Part shown: positions 49,051 through 59,098 of the stretch, piece after piece | Layout of the letters: every line of letters begins with the position of its first letter | How positions within the stretch are numbered: the first letter of the stretch is position 1 | Assembly (NCBI GenBank): GCA_944389975.1 | Contig: CALXOH010000018.1 | Coordinates: forward strand, 50,594-114,593 | Origin: an uncultured Spirochaetaceae bacterium | GTDB taxonomy: Bacteria > Spirochaetota > Spirochaetia > Sphaerochaetales > Sphaerochaetaceae | Direction: 5' to 3' | Length of the DNA stretch: 64,000 bases | Program-made: the position numbers and the translations under genes | The notes under the pieces: generated by a model | Seen by the model: the letters and a program-made list of their open reading frames with translations, nothing else | The model's database searches: none | Told to the model about the DNA's origin: nothing

Positions 49051-49263
49051 TCATTCCCCTTTTTCCTTCTCGCTCTCTTTCAAGGATTTCACAAGGGAAA
49101 GTGTCGTCTTGAAAAGGAAATAAGTGATGAAGATGTAAGCGATGAATACCAAAAGAGCAACAAACCTCGGGCCTGTATAAGAGATTGCAAGAAGCACAAG
49201 CCCGATCGTCATGAACACAAAGAGGAAGATCAGGGAAAGCATTATCGACGTGCTGTTCTTCAC
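49051..49263 (-). CDS. Small membrane protein downstream of thrH
   Basis: A 70-residue protein with two hydrophobic helices (about 8-29 and 34-55) and a charged tail (KSLKESEKEKGE). It overlaps the thrH stop by four bases, so it belongs to the thrH/TRAP operon. Function unknown. Confidence 0.65.
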   Translation of the reverse strand: MKNSTSIMLSLIFLFVFMTIGLVLLAISYTGPRFVALLVFIAYIFITYFLFKTTLSLVKSLKESEKEKGE

Positions 49264-49862
49264 TTCACAAATTCCTCTATCTCGCTTAAGAATTCATCGT
49301 ACTGGTATACAGCCTTCAGATCGCTTCTCTCCCTCACGATGTTCTCAGGCGGCCTGAAGAGTATCCCCTTGTCTGCAGCATCTATCATCGAAAGGTCGTT
49401 GTAGCTGTCGCCGGAAGCGAAAGTGCGGCAGTTTATGCTTTTGAACGCTTCAACCGCCTTTCTCTTTCCATCCTCCTGGCGCATCATGATCCCCATAAGA
49501 TATCCATCGCCATCGACGGAAAGAGAATTGCAAAGCATGAATGGATAGCCGAGTTTACGCAGTAGTGGTTTTGCAAACTCGACGAACGTATCGCTCAGTA
49601 TTACGACCTCCCCCAGCTCGTGGGCGCGGGTAAGGAAATCAGAGGCGCCCTCAAGTGGATCGAGCGTAGCTATCACATCCTGTATATCGGATAGCTTCAG
49701 CCCGTTTTTCCTCAGGATATCCATCCTGTACTTCATCAGTTTGTGGTAATCGGGTTCATCCCGGGTGGTTCGTTTCAAATCATCGATGCCGGTTTTCTCT
49801 GCAACACCGATCCAGATTTCAGGGATTAGAACTCCTTCGAAGTCGAGGCATATTACGTTCAT
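49260..49862 (-). CDS. thrH: ThrH-like HAD phosphatase
   Basis: A 200-residue HAD-family enzyme: nucleophile motif ICLDFEGVLIPEIW (D-x-E rather than D-x-D, typical of ThrH), VVILSDTFVEFAKPLLRKLG, and the ASGDSYNDLSMIDAAD motif IV. ThrH acts as phosphoserine phosphatase and homoserine phosphotransferase. In one operon with the TRAP transporter (4-base overlap). Confidence 0.87.
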   Translation of the reverse strand: MNVICLDFEGVLIPEIWIGVAEKTGIDDLKRTTRDEPDYHKLMKYRMDILRKNGLKLSDIQDVIATLDPLEGASDFLTRAHELGEVVILSDTFVEFAKPLLRKLGYPFMLCNSLSVDGDGYLMGIMMRQEDGKRKAVEAFKSINCRTFASGDSYNDLSMIDAADKGILFRPPENIVRERSDLKAVYQYDEFLSEIEEFVK

Positions 49863-51823
49863 GCCACTCCTCCCTGCATGCTTTTCCTATTTGATGTAAG
49901 GAGCTGGAAGAGAACTATTCCCAGCACGATCAGGAAGCCTAGTAAATCACTTACCGTTCCCGGATATACCATCATCAGTCCTCCGATTGCTATCGCGATG
50001 CGTAGGACAAACGGTATTGTCCGCCAAAGAAATCCATTGAGCGCAGCTGCGATCGCAAATAGTCCGATCAATGCAGTACATATTATCTGGATCACTTCCA
50101 GTGCTCCGGAGACGTTTATCAGAAGCATCGCAGGATTGAGGGCAAACACGAAAGGCACTATGAACGCGGCGATTGCAAGCTTTGTTGCGGTAAGCCCTGT
50201 CTTCATCGAATTCGCCTTTGCTATTGCAGCTCCCGCATACGCGGCGAGTGCCACAGGTGGGGTTATGTCCGCAACTATTCCGAAGTAGAAAACGAAGAAG
50301 TGTGCTGCAAGCTTCGTCACCCCGATGCTCGGATCCATCAATATCGGCGCGCACGTTGCCGCCATTATGCAGTAGTTTGCTGTCGTAGGAACGCCCATTC
50401 CGAGGACAATGCAGCATATCATCGTCAGCAAAAGTGCGATCAACACTTCCCCTGAGGAGAGTGCGACGATTGCAGCAAGAAGCTTGGAGGCAAGCCCGGT
50501 GACTGTGATGCAACCCGAGATTATTCCGGCGATCGAACACGCGACCACTACGGTGATGGATCCCTTTGCACCCCCTTCGAGCGCATCGAAGAACCTGGTG
50601 AGCGTAAGGCGCTCGTTCTTGTTGAAAATACCTACCACAACCGCAACCCCGATGGATACCGCGGCAGAATAAGCCATCGTATAGGTATTCGATGAGACGA
50701 GGTATACAAGGACGATCAACGGGAGAAGAAGGTATATCTGCTTTAATAGTTCCTTCACCTTCGGAAGCTGTTCCTTGGGAATGCCCTTCATCCCTACCCT
50801 CTTCGCTTCAAGGTGGACTGCAATGAATATGCCTGTGAAATACAGTATTGCAGGGATTATCGCACGCATCGCAATCGAGCTGTACGGCTCGCCCGTGAAC
50901 TCAGCCATCAGAAATGCAGCAGCGCCCATTATAGGCGGCATTATCTGTCCGCCAGTGGATGCGGCAGCCTCGACTGCAGCTGCAAACTCGGGTCTGTAGC
51001 CCATCTTCTTCATCATCGGGATCGTTATCGAGCCTGAACCCACGGTATTTGCCACAGATGAGCCTGATGCCATCCCTTCAAGCGCACTTGCAACTACGGC
51101 GACCTTTGCAGGACCTCCTGTAAAGCGCCCTACCGCGCAGTTTGCGAACTTGATGAAGAAGTCCGCCACCCCTGTCCGTTCGAGGAAATAACCGAAGATT
51201 ATAAAGAGCACTATGTACTTCACGCATACCTGCACGGGGGATGAGAATATACCGTTCGTCGTGAAAAAGAGGGTACGTATGACCCTTTGAAGGCTCAATC
51301 CGGATGCGAACGTGTACAAAAGGAGTGCACCGGCGACGAATAGTATCGGCAAGCCAACGCACCTTCTGCATAGCTCGACGAGCGTGATTATGGCAATTAG
51401 TCCGACTGCCATGTACAAAGGGCTTTGCATGACTCTCGCCGAAAGCCTTATGACGGTCATGGCATTGATGGCATAAAAGAAGAAAGAACCGGATCCGAGT
51501 ATCATCAGAACGTAGTCATACCAAGGTATGTGGTTCACCTTCTCTACACCTTTCTTCACTGGAAAGGTAAGGTATCCCATCAATACGATGAGGCCGAGGA
51601 AGATCGAATATCTTCTTTCGGGGAGCGTTGTGAGAAAGACTGCATCGACCAGTGCATAGAATGCAAAACCAACCATCAGGGCGCGCACAAGGATCCGGGG
51701 AACGCCTTCATAGATCCTGACGTTCGACTCCCTGTCGTACTTCTTCATGACAGCATTTACATCTTCCATTGTGCCGACCGAATCATCGATCTCTTCATTC
51801 ATGTAATTCTTTTCCTTATCCAT
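49859..51823 (-). CDS. TRAP transporter fused permease (TAXI type)
   Basis: A 654-residue fused small-plus-large TRAP permease, about 17-19 membrane helices, from ATG 51823 (AGGAG upstream). Motifs GMASGSSVANTVGSGSITIPMMKKMGYRPEFAAAVEAAASTGGQIMPPIMGAAAFLMAE and VPTTANYCIMAATCAPIL-like stretches are diagnostic (quoted here by positions about 265-325 and 485-505). It imports an organic acid with sodium or protons, using the receptor encoded just upstream. Confidence 0.93.
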   Translation of the reverse strand: MDKEKNYMNEEIDDSVGTMEDVNAVMKKYDRESNVRIYEGVPRILVRALMVGFAFYALVDAVFLTTLPERRYSIFLGLIVLMGYLTFPVKKGVEKVNHIPWYDYVLMILGSGSFFFYAINAMTVIRLSARVMQSPLYMAVGLIAIITLVELCRRCVGLPILFVAGALLLYTFASGLSLQRVIRTLFFTTNGIFSSPVQVCVKYIVLFIIFGYFLERTGVADFFIKFANCAVGRFTGGPAKVAVVASALEGMASGSSVANTVGSGSITIPMMKKMGYRPEFAAAVEAAASTGGQIMPPIMGAAAFLMAEFTGEPYSSIAMRAIIPAILYFTGIFIAVHLEAKRVGMKGIPKEQLPKVKELLKQIYLLLPLIVLVYLVSSNTYTMAYSAAVSIGVAVVVGIFNKNERLTLTRFFDALEGGAKGSITVVVACSIAGIISGCITVTGLASKLLAAIVALSSGEVLIALLLTMICCIVLGMGVPTTANYCIMAATCAPILMDPSIGVTKLAAHFFVFYFGIVADITPPVALAAYAGAAIAKANSMKTGLTATKLAIAAFIVPFVFALNPAMLLINVSGALEVIQIICTALIGLFAIAAALNGFLWRTIPFVLRIAIAIGGLMMVYPGTVSDLLGFLIVLGIVLFQLLTSNRKSMQGGVA

Positions 51824-51839
51824 CAAACTCCTCTCCAAC

Positions 51840-51868
51840 GGATAAAATACAGGGGGCTTCAAGCCCCC
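51840..51868 (-). terminator. Partial terminator between TAXI receptor and permease genes
   Basis: Perfect palindrome GGGGGCTT-C-AAGCCCCC (51852-51868) followed on the minus strand by TGTATTTTATC. It lies between receptor stop and permease start and would yield more receptor than permease, as is common in TRAP/ABC operons. Confidence 0.65.
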
Positions 51869-51880
51869 ACTATGATCAGA

Positions 51881-52846
51881 TCATTTTACGGGAACAGTGA
51901 ACCCTTTCTCCTGGAAGTACTTTGCAGCTCCCGGATGATAAGGTATGTTCGTTATGCTCGTTGCGTACTCCAAATCGAGCTCGTTGCCCTTGTCGTGGCT
52001 CTGGGCAAGCACGTCCTTGTTCTCGAATATTGCAGAGACGATGTCGTATGCAGCGTCCTCTGAAACGCTGTCGTTTGCGATTATGACAGCTCCGACTGCA
52101 ACGGTCTGGCAATCCTCATCCGTGCCGTACACATCCTTGGTAATCGTGTAAGGAGCGTAGTACGGGGAAGCATCGATCAAAGCATCGATGTGCTCCTGGT
52201 CAAAGCCGACGAGGTAGACTTTATTGGTACTTGCAAGGGTGGATACTGCCACCGTAGGTGCTCCCGAAACGATGAACGCGGCATCGATCTTTCCGTCCTG
52301 GAGCGAGTCGACGCTGTCGCCGAAGCTCTGGTATGTAGGATGGATATCACTCTCGGAAAGGCCATAGGAAGCCAGTACATCCAAAGCGTTGTAATAGACG
52401 CCGCTTCCTGCCGAGCCGATTGAAACAGTCTTTCCTTCGAGGTCTGCAATCGTCTTGATCGAAGGATCGAGGGTTACTACCTGTACCTGTTCGAGATAGA
52501 GCGCAGCTATGACTGAGAAGTCATCGACAGGCATGCCTTCGAAGAGTTTCTGACCTTCATATGCGTAGCTCATTACGTCAGTCTGTACAAACCCGAGCTG
52601 GTACTCTCCCATATCCATCATCTCGATATTGTCCTGGGAACCGTTGCTGACAACTGCAGTTACGTCTGTATCTGTCTCGGTCGAGATCTTCTGGGCCAGT
52701 ACGCTTCCGAACCCATAGTACGTTCCCTGATCCCCTCCCGTGCCGAATTGCAAGGAACCGGAAGTTGCAGAGTCAGTATCGCCGCCGGCAAAAACGGGTA
52801 CGAGCAAAACCAGAATGGCGAGAGCCAAAACAGCCAATCTTTTCAT
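51881..52846 (-). CDS. TAXI-type TRAP solute-binding receptor
   Basis: A 321-residue secreted receptor from ATG 52846 (GAGGAGGTAAC upstream). Signal peptide MKRLAVLALAILVLLVPVFA; then QFGTGGDQGTYYGFGSVLAQKIS, the standard TAXI N-terminus, and QTDVMSYAYEG, SIGSAGSGVYYNALDVL. It captures the substrate in the periplasm for the permease. Upstream, two ATGCAT palindromes (52894-52899 and 52903-52908) may be an operator. Confidence 0.92.
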   Translation of the reverse strand: MKRLAVLALAILVLLVPVFAGGDTDSATSGSLQFGTGGDQGTYYGFGSVLAQKISTETDTDVTAVVSNGSQDNIEMMDMGEYQLGFVQTDVMSYAYEGQKLFEGMPVDDFSVIAALYLEQVQVVTLDPSIKTIADLEGKTVSIGSAGSGVYYNALDVLASYGLSESDIHPTYQSFGDSVDSLQDGKIDAAFIVSGAPTVAVSTLASTNKVYLVGFDQEHIDALIDASPYYAPYTITKDVYGTDEDCQTVAVGAVIIANDSVSEDAAYDIVSAIFENKDVLAQSHDKGNELDLEYATSITNIPYHPGAAKYFQEKGFTVPVK

Positions 52847-52942
52847 GTTACCTCCTCTAAGACTGTGGAATGGGTCTATTTCGGAATGCGCATATGCATA
52901 AAATGCATAATTATTTACGAAAACCAAGACTTTTCCTACGCC

Positions 52943-54127
52943 TTAATTGTTCTGATTTTCATCAGTATTACTATTCCTTGTCAAGGTTTGTATTTCGGGC
53001 ATTTGGATATCATCGGATGTATTTTCATGCATTTTTCCATGACGGATCCTCCCCTCTTCCCTTATTTTCCCCGTGGAGAGGATGACTGCAATGCCCTTCA
53101 GGGAAGGGATGTTCGCCATGAAGATCTGCAAGGTGGAAGTGATCGGAACTGCCAGGAACATCCCTGCAAGCCCCCAGATGTACCCCCAGAATGCAAGGGA
53201 GATCAAAATGACCAGCGGGGAGATGTTGAGTTTCACCCCCTGCAGTTTCGGATCGATGATGTTGCCCATTATCATCTCTATGCTGATCATCAGCACAGCG
53301 ATGTAAAGCACTGTTATCCAAGACGGCATGAACTGGATCACAGCCATTATGATCGTGCCAGCAGTGACGATGATGCTTCCGATCGTCGGTATGAAATTCA
53401 ATATCGTCGCGAGAACACCCCATGCAAGTGCAAAGTCAAGGCCGGTGAGGATCGCAACTGCATAGAACAAAAAGCCGGTGATGAGGCTTATCATCAGCTT
53501 CAGGAATATGTATTTGGCAATCTGTCTGTTTATCTTCATCGAGAGCTTGGATACCCTTAGCGCCTTCTCCGGGGAAAGCACCGACATGATCTTTTCGGGG
53601 AAAGAGGACCGCTCAAGCAGAATGAAGAGAAGATAAAGGAAGACGAGCATCCAATCGGAGAAGAGGTCGATGATGCTTGAAGAGAACGATGAAAGGCTTT
53701 GGATTGCCAATGTATACCAATTGATATCCAGATAATCGATTATGCTGAATTCCGCACCATCCATTCCCAGCAATGGTGCGATGTACTGGCTGATGAGCAT
53801 ATCGATCTCATTGACCCGCATCGCGTAATACGGAAGCTTCGACAGGAGCATGTTCACTATCAAAAAAAGGACATAAATGAACACTGCGGATACCAAGACT
53901 ACCAGGACCATCACGATCAACGTTGACAAAAGCCTCGGGATCCTCGTTCCATCAAGCCTGTTCAAGATAGGATTGAGCAACATGAAAAGGAACATTGCAA
54001 TCACTATCGGAAGAAGTATCGAAGATGCCAGCTTCAGAAAAGAAATTGCAAATATCACGAGGAAGACCAGGAGGATGTTCCTGATGTGTTTCGCGTATTG
54101 TGTATTCTCATCCCCTTTTGTTTCCAT
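52943..54127 (-). CDS. AI-2E family (PerM/YdiK-like) transporter
   Basis: A 394-residue membrane protein with about eight helices. VIAMFLFMLLNPILNRL near residue 40, WGVLATILNFIPTIGSII near 225 (the P-x-x-G-S motif), and LQGVKLNISPLVILISLAFWGYIWGLAGMFLAVPITS near 300 (given in parts) are typical of the family. Some members export autoinducer 2 or act as Na+/H+ exchangers; substrate here unknown. Confidence 0.88.
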   Translation of the reverse strand: METKGDENTQYAKHIRNILLVFLVIFAISFLKLASSILLPIVIAMFLFMLLNPILNRLDGTRIPRLLSTLIVMVLVVLVSAVFIYVLFLIVNMLLSKLPYYAMRVNEIDMLISQYIAPLLGMDGAEFSIIDYLDINWYTLAIQSLSSFSSSIIDLFSDWMLVFLYLLFILLERSSFPEKIMSVLSPEKALRVSKLSMKINRQIAKYIFLKLMISLITGFLFYAVAILTGLDFALAWGVLATILNFIPTIGSIIVTAGTIIMAVIQFMPSWITVLYIAVLMISIEMIMGNIIDPKLQGVKLNISPLVILISLAFWGYIWGLAGMFLAVPITSTLQIFMANIPSLKGIAVILSTGKIREEGRIRHGKMHENTSDDIQMPEIQTLTRNSNTDENQNN

Positions 54128-54207
54128 ACTGCGATGTTACTTTGATTGGCATGAAAATGGCAAGGATGCACTTTTCCATCCTCTTTCATTGATTATATGA
54201 TTGCAAC

Positions 54208-54936
54208 ATGGATCAAAGTTATCTTGACAGGATTGAGATCGTACTGGTCGACACACAGGATGGTGCGAACATCGGAAGCGTGTGCCGTGCGATGAAGACA
54301 ATGGGGATCACTCACCTTTCGCTCGTAACGGATCGGGAGTACGACGAAAACAGGGTATATACGCTCGCTCTGCACGCACGTGACGTGTATGACTCGAGGA
54401 ACGTGTATAAAAGCGTCGAGGATGCGACAAAGGATAGCATATTCGTCGTCGGCGCCACGAGGCGGAGGGGAAAATTCCGCAAAGAGAGCGCGTATTCGCC
54501 AAAGCAGCTTGCTGAAAAACTCTCCCTGATGCCGGATGGTAAGGTTTCAATTCTCTTCGGACGGGAATCGGACGGGCTGAGGGATGATGAAGTCGCGCTA
54601 TGCTCGGCGATCGTGACGATCCCCACGAGTCCTTTGTTCCCATCCCTTAATCTTTCCCAAGCTGTACAGATAATCTCATACGAACTCTTCCTCGGCTCGA
54701 GAAAATACCCGGACGGGATGACTGCGGTTACAAAAGAGCGGATCGACCAAGCTGTCACAACGATCTCGGACTGCCTCTCTTCGATCGGGTACTACAAGTG
54801 GGATGAAGAGAGGAAATGGGTGGAGATATTCCTTCGCGACACGCTCTCGAAAGCAGGCCTGGGGGAGAAGGAGATGAAGAGGTTTGAGAAACTCTTCATC
54901 AAAAGTTCTACTTTGAAGATCCACAAGGAGGAGTGA
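54208..54936 (+). CDS. trmJ: tRNA 2'-O-methyltransferase TrmJ
   Basis: A 242-residue SPOUT methyltransferase: VLVDTQDGANIGSVCRAMKTMG, SILFGRESDGLRDDEVALC, and VTIPTSPLFPSLNLSQAVQIISYELF are the three SAM-binding knot motifs of the TrmJ/LasT group, which methylates position 32 of tRNAs. A TATATG hexamer lies nine bases before the ATG and no ribosome-binding site is visible. It heads an operon with the phosphodiesterase and DUF362 genes. Confidence 0.87.
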   Translation: MDQSYLDRIEIVLVDTQDGANIGSVCRAMKTMGITHLSLVTDREYDENRVYTLALHARDVYDSRNVYKSVEDATKDSIFVVGATRRRGKFRKESAYSPKQLAEKLSLMPDGKVSILFGRESDGLRDDEVALCSAIVTIPTSPLFPSLNLSQAVQIISYELFLGSRKYPDGMTAVTKERIDQAVTTISDCLSSIGYYKWDEERKWVEIFLRDTLSKAGLGEKEMKRFEKLFIKSSTLKIHKEE

Positions 54937-54939
54937 AAA

Positions 54940-55746
54940 ATGGCTATGTTTGAATCATTCCTATCCCCCCTACCGAGGGTGGTTGCCCATAGGGGGGATA
55001 GCAAGTTCTACCCGGAGAACACGCTCCCTGCATTCCTATCTGCACGGGAAATCGGAGTGGACGTCATTGAAACAGACGTACACATCACAAAAGACGGGGA
55101 GATAGTGATATGGCACGATCCGACGCTCGAGAGGAACACCGATGGAAAAGGCACGATAGAAAGCCACACGCTTGAAGAGCTTAAAAAGTACGATGCGGGG
55201 TACACATTCACCCGGGATGGAGGAAAAAGTTTTCCATTCAGGGGAAAGGGAATAACATTGCAGACTTTGGATGAGGCTCTCAAAGCCCTTCCCGACGCGA
55301 GATTCAACATCGACTTGAAAAGCAAGGACGAGAGGATAGTCGATGCATTCATCGGCGTGATACGCAAAAACCACGCGGAGAAACGGATCTGCGCGGCATC
55401 TTTCCACTACAAGAACCTCAAGGCCCTGAGGAGGAAAGCCCCGGACATCATGACGAGCGTAACGACAGTGGAGGTACTTTCCCTTGTACTGAGGGAAAAG
55501 CTTTCGCTTCTGCCGAGGAGATTCAGCAGGAAGATAATATTCCAAGTGCCTGAGAAACAGGTGTTGAGGATTATAACGCCATCGTTTGTCAGGAAAATGC
55601 ACGAAAGGGATGCAGTGGTGATGGTTTGGACGATCAACGACGAAGAGGACATGAAGAGGCTCTACAAGATGGGTGTTGATACCCTGATGACGGACGACCC
55701 GAGGCTTCTGGACAAAGTTGCAAGGGAAATAGGAACAAGGGAGTAG
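54940..55746 (+). CDS. Glycerophosphodiester phosphodiesterase
   Basis: A 268-residue TIM-barrel enzyme: VVAHRGDSKFYPENTLPAF, VIETDVHITKDGEIVIWHDPTLERNTDG with the catalytic His-Arg, Glu-x-Asp and His, and MVWTINDEEDM..DTLMTDDPRLL at the end. No signal peptide, so cytoplasmic; it frees glycerol 3-phosphate from phospholipid head groups. AAGGAGGAG upstream; three bases after trmJ. Confidence 0.92.
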   Translation: MAMFESFLSPLPRVVAHRGDSKFYPENTLPAFLSAREIGVDVIETDVHITKDGEIVIWHDPTLERNTDGKGTIESHTLEELKKYDAGYTFTRDGGKSFPFRGKGITLQTLDEALKALPDARFNIDLKSKDERIVDAFIGVIRKNHAEKRICAASFHYKNLKALRRKAPDIMTSVTTVEVLSLVLREKLSLLPRRFSRKIIFQVPEKQVLRIITPSFVRKMHERDAVVMVWTINDEEDMKRLYKMGVDTLMTDDPRLLDKVAREIGTRE

Positions 55747-55749
55747 GAT

Positions 55750-56859
55750 ATGAAAAGAAGTGATGTGTACTTTACAAACATGCGCACAGGATTCCAAAAC
55801 AATCTTTTGGACAAGCTCAGACGGCTTATAAAGCGCGCCGGCATGGATAAAATCGACTTTGACGGCAAATACGTAGCGATAAAAATGCACTTCGGAGAGC
55901 CGGGCAACCTCGCATTCCTACGCCCGAACTGGGCGAAGGTAGTCGGCGATGAAGTCAAGAAGTGCGGAGGAAAGCCGTTCCTGACAGACTCGAACACATT
56001 GTACGTCGGAGGAAGGAAGAACGCACTCGACCACCTCTCAGCTGCAGAGGAGAACGGGTTTTCAACAGTCTCCACGGGGATGCACGTGATCATAGCAGAC
56101 GGCTTGAAGGGGACCGACGAAGCAGTAGTGAAGATCGATGGAAACTCGGTCAAAGAAGCGAAGATCGGACGGGCTATTGCAGACAGCGACATCATAATCT
56201 CCCTTTCTCATTTCAAAGGGCACGAGTCGACCGGGTTCGGAGGCGCGCTCAAGAACATCGGGATGGGCTCGGGGTCAAGGGCCGGAAAGATGGAGATGCA
56301 CGCATTCGGAAAGCCGGTGGCGGATGAGGAAAAATGCATAGGATGCAGGAAATGTGCAAAAGTCTGCGCCCACTCCGCCCCTGTCTTCAACGAAAAAGGA
56401 AAGTGCCGCATTGATCACGAGAAATGCGTCGGATGCGGCAGGTGCATCGGAGTCTGTCCGAAGGATGCGATAAGGGAGGGCGAATCGAACTCGCACGAGG
56501 AATTGCAGCGAAGGATGATGGAATATGCGAAGGCTGTACTGCTTGAGAAAGAGAACTTCCACATCTCGATTGCAATCGACATATCCCCGAACTGCGACTG
56601 CCATAGCGAGAACGACCTTGCAATCGTTCCGAACATCGGCATTTTCGCGTCTTTCGATCCTGTTGCGATAGACCAGGCCGCTGCGGACATGGTCAACAAG
56701 GCTTATGCGAATGCCGGAAGCATGCTAGCAGAAAGCACTGAGCATACATCCGACCACTTCCATGACATCCACCCTGACACGAACTGGGAGGAAGGATTGG
56801 AGTACGCGGAAGAGATAGGGCTCGGCACCAGGAACTACAACCTCGTAGTCGTAGAGTGA
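55750..56859 (+). CDS. DUF362 protein with two 4Fe-4S clusters
   Basis: A 369-residue protein. The DUF362 part (KMHFGEPGNLAFLRPNW, GGKPFLTDSNTLYVG, LSHFKGHESTGFGGALKNIGMGSGS) surrounds a ferredoxin insert (about 193-245) with CIGCRKCAKVCAHSAP and CVGCGRCIGVCPKDAI, i.e. two C-x2-C-x2-C-x3-C/P sets. Redox role unknown. Three bases after the phosphodiesterase gene. Confidence 0.9.
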   Translation: MKRSDVYFTNMRTGFQNNLLDKLRRLIKRAGMDKIDFDGKYVAIKMHFGEPGNLAFLRPNWAKVVGDEVKKCGGKPFLTDSNTLYVGGRKNALDHLSAAEENGFSTVSTGMHVIIADGLKGTDEAVVKIDGNSVKEAKIGRAIADSDIIISLSHFKGHESTGFGGALKNIGMGSGSRAGKMEMHAFGKPVADEEKCIGCRKCAKVCAHSAPVFNEKGKCRIDHEKCVGCGRCIGVCPKDAIREGESNSHEELQRRMMEYAKAVLLEKENFHISIAIDISPNCDCHSENDLAIVPNIGIFASFDPVAIDQAAADMVNKAYANAGSMLAESTEHTSDHFHDIHPDTNWEEGLEYAEEIGLGTRNYNLVVVE

Positions 56860-57933
56860 TCAAAGAACGCTCTCGATGATCGACGAGAGGACTACCATAT
56901 CGCCCCGGTAGCATACTGCGCTCTGCCCCGGGGTGATTGCGTTCACTTCATCAGAGAACGAGAAAAGTATCTTTCCGTCCTCGAGGTGCCTGAGGCGTGC
57001 GCTGATGCCTTTTGAAACAGAGCGAACCTTCACCGTATATTCTTCCTTTTCCGAGAAATCCGGAAGGGACGAGTACACTACGTTTGATGCGACGAGCGCT
57101 TTACGCATGGTAAGTGCCCCCGGGCCTACCGTGACAGTGTTCGTGACGCTGTCGATCGAGATGACATAAAGGGGCTCTTTGTAGGCAATGCCCAAACCCT
57201 TCCGTTGCCCGATCGTATAGTTCCAATACCCTTTGTGCTCCCCTACCTTCCTCCCGTTGGGAAGGACGATATTCCCTTTTCTTTCCTTTTGGGAAAGAAG
57301 GAGGCGGTAGTCTCCCCCGTAGAAATCCTGGCTCTCGACCTCCCCTTTTTCATGGAAACCCAACTCCTCGTCAATTTTCCTCACTTCATCCTTCTTCAGT
57401 CCTCCGAGGGGGAAAATGGTATCCGAAAGCTGCTTTTGGGAAAGGCGCGAAAGGAAATACGACTGGTCTTTCACTTCGTCAACTCCCTTGAAAAGCCCTG
57501 TTCTATCCCCCACGGGTGAAAGCCTTGCGTAGTGCCCCGTCGCAAAATAATCAAAGTCGACCTCTTCCCTTGCCTTCTCGAGAAGATAACCGAATTTCAC
57601 GAGCTCATTGCACCATATGCAAGGATTGGGCGTCCGTCCGCCCATGTATTCCCTCTTGAAATCCTCAAGCACGTTCTCCTCATACGAATGCGAACAATCT
57701 ATGAAGTAGTGCGGGATATCAAGGAGGGAGGAAACCTTCAATATATTTTCGTAATCCTTCTTCTTGTCAGATGAGTAGCAGCTTCCAGGGGTTGCCGGAT
57801 CGGGATAACCCGCCCCCTCCCTCCAGAGCGTCATCGTAATGCCCACGACGTCATACCCTTCCTTCTTCAAGAGGTATGCAGCTACGGATGAATCTATCCC
57901 TCCCGACATTCCGACGGCAACACGTTTTCTCAT
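56860..57933 (-). CDS. mnmA: tRNA-specific 2-thiouridylase MnmA
   Basis: A 357-residue enzyme: PP-loop RVAVGMSGGIDSSVAAYLL, catalytic Cys in PNPCIWCNE (about 103) and the second Cys in PGQSAVCYRG near the C-terminus, with DQSYFLSRL between. It thiolates U34 of Lys, Glu and Gln tRNAs. Overlaps the J-domain gene by four bases. Confidence 0.95.
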   Translation of the reverse strand: MRKRVAVGMSGGIDSSVAAYLLKKEGYDVVGITMTLWREGAGYPDPATPGSCYSSDKKKDYENILKVSSLLDIPHYFIDCSHSYEENVLEDFKREYMGGRTPNPCIWCNELVKFGYLLEKAREEVDFDYFATGHYARLSPVGDRTGLFKGVDEVKDQSYFLSRLSQKQLSDTIFPLGGLKKDEVRKIDEELGFHEKGEVESQDFYGGDYRLLLSQKERKGNIVLPNGRKVGEHKGYWNYTIGQRKGLGIAYKEPLYVISIDSVTNTVTVGPGALTMRKALVASNVVYSSLPDFSEKEEYTVKVRSVSKGISARLRHLEDGKILFSFSDEVNAITPGQSAVCYRGDMVVLSSIIESVL

Positions 57934-59036
57934 AGATCCTCCATGATGGTCCTGTAAGCTTCGTTTATCAAGCGGACCTTCTCGTTTGCGAACTTCAAGA
58001 ACTCCTCGTCAAGACCCAGAGAGGAGATCGTATCGGGATGGAAACGCATCAAAAGGCGGCGGTAGGCATCCTTCACTTCCTCTTTTCCTGCGTCAGCGGG
58101 AAGTCCGAGCGTGGCATATGCTTTGACAAGCTTTTCCTTGTAATCCCCCTTTCCATCGTCATCTGCCGAGAACTTGTCAAAGTAACCCAGGAACATCTCC
58201 CTCTCCTCCTCGGAATCGGTAAAACCATCCCTGTAGTACTGGAAATCAAAAGGGGTGAGCGTCCTGACGTATCCGTCATCTCTCCGCATGACCTTGCGCT
58301 TGACTATCGTAAACGAGAAATCCTTGTCCTCGTCCGATGTCTGCATCATGTCGATGATCCTGTAGTAATCCACAAGATCAAAAAGATCATACGATCCCTC
58401 GCCGAGCATGAAGGAAAGCCGCTTGAGGTAATCTATCAACTTCAGCCTTCTTCTCTCGTCAACTTCCCCGTAAGTACGTATCCCGAGGTTGAGCGCCTCC
58501 AAATCCCCGATGTCAACTTCTTTTTCGGAAAAGCTGGAATAAAGCGCGAATTCCCCCTCCCCTCTCCTTTTGTACTCGAAGGTAAGGTTGAAATTACCTA
58601 AATCAAGATCACAAAGCCCCCTGTAGAACCCGAGCATTCCATCCTTATCCCTTGAGAACTGGAAATTGTTCACGGGGAGGATGTGTTCCAGATCCCTTTT
58701 CATCGAAGGAAGGACCTTGTAACCGGACGAGGAGAGGATCGACAGGATCTCCTCCATACCAAAGGGCGGGCACCTTCTTCCGTCGATCAGGTATTCCCCG
58801 TACTTCTTTCCTTTGGATATCGCACTCGCATGAATCGTCGCTTCCTTTATGGATATGCGGAAAAGCCTCGATGAAAGCACAGCTTCGTATACCTCTCCCC
58901 TTCCCTTTTCGCCATCAATTGCCAACGGGCGCTCGTAAAATGACGCTGCATTAAGGATCACTGGGGAGGAGGAGCGCATGAAAACATCTGTCAAATATCT
59001 TCGTATTCTCTCATCCACAACAATGGATGATAACAT
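57930..59036 (-). CDS. Protein with C-terminal J-domain
   Basis: A 368-residue protein whose last 65 residues are a J-domain (YATLGLPADAGKEEVKDAYRRLLMRFHPDTI..ANEKVRLINEAYRTIM, with the HPD motif) like that of DjlA. The N-terminal 300 residues are unassigned. It would stimulate DnaK towards particular clients. The start codon is uncertain: ATG 59036 lacks a ribosome-binding site, and ATG 58980 is an option. Confidence 0.8.
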   Translation of the reverse strand: MLSSIVVDERIRRYLTDVFMRSSSPVILNAASFYERPLAIDGEKGRGEVYEAVLSSRLFRISIKEATIHASAISKGKKYGEYLIDGRRCPPFGMEEILSILSSSGYKVLPSMKRDLEHILPVNNFQFSRDKDGMLGFYRGLCDLDLGNFNLTFEYKRRGEGEFALYSSFSEKEVDIGDLEALNLGIRTYGEVDERRRLKLIDYLKRLSFMLGEGSYDLFDLVDYYRIIDMMQTSDEDKDFSFTIVKRKVMRRDDGYVRTLTPFDFQYYRDGFTDSEEEREMFLGYFDKFSADDDGKGDYKEKLVKAYATLGLPADAGKEEVKDAYRRLLMRFHPDTISSLGLDEEFLKFANEKVRLINEAYRTIMEDL

Positions 59037-59098
59037 CAACGCAAAGTTCGTCCAACATATCGGATCTTTGTGTTAAACTACTTCCTATGGAGAAAGGG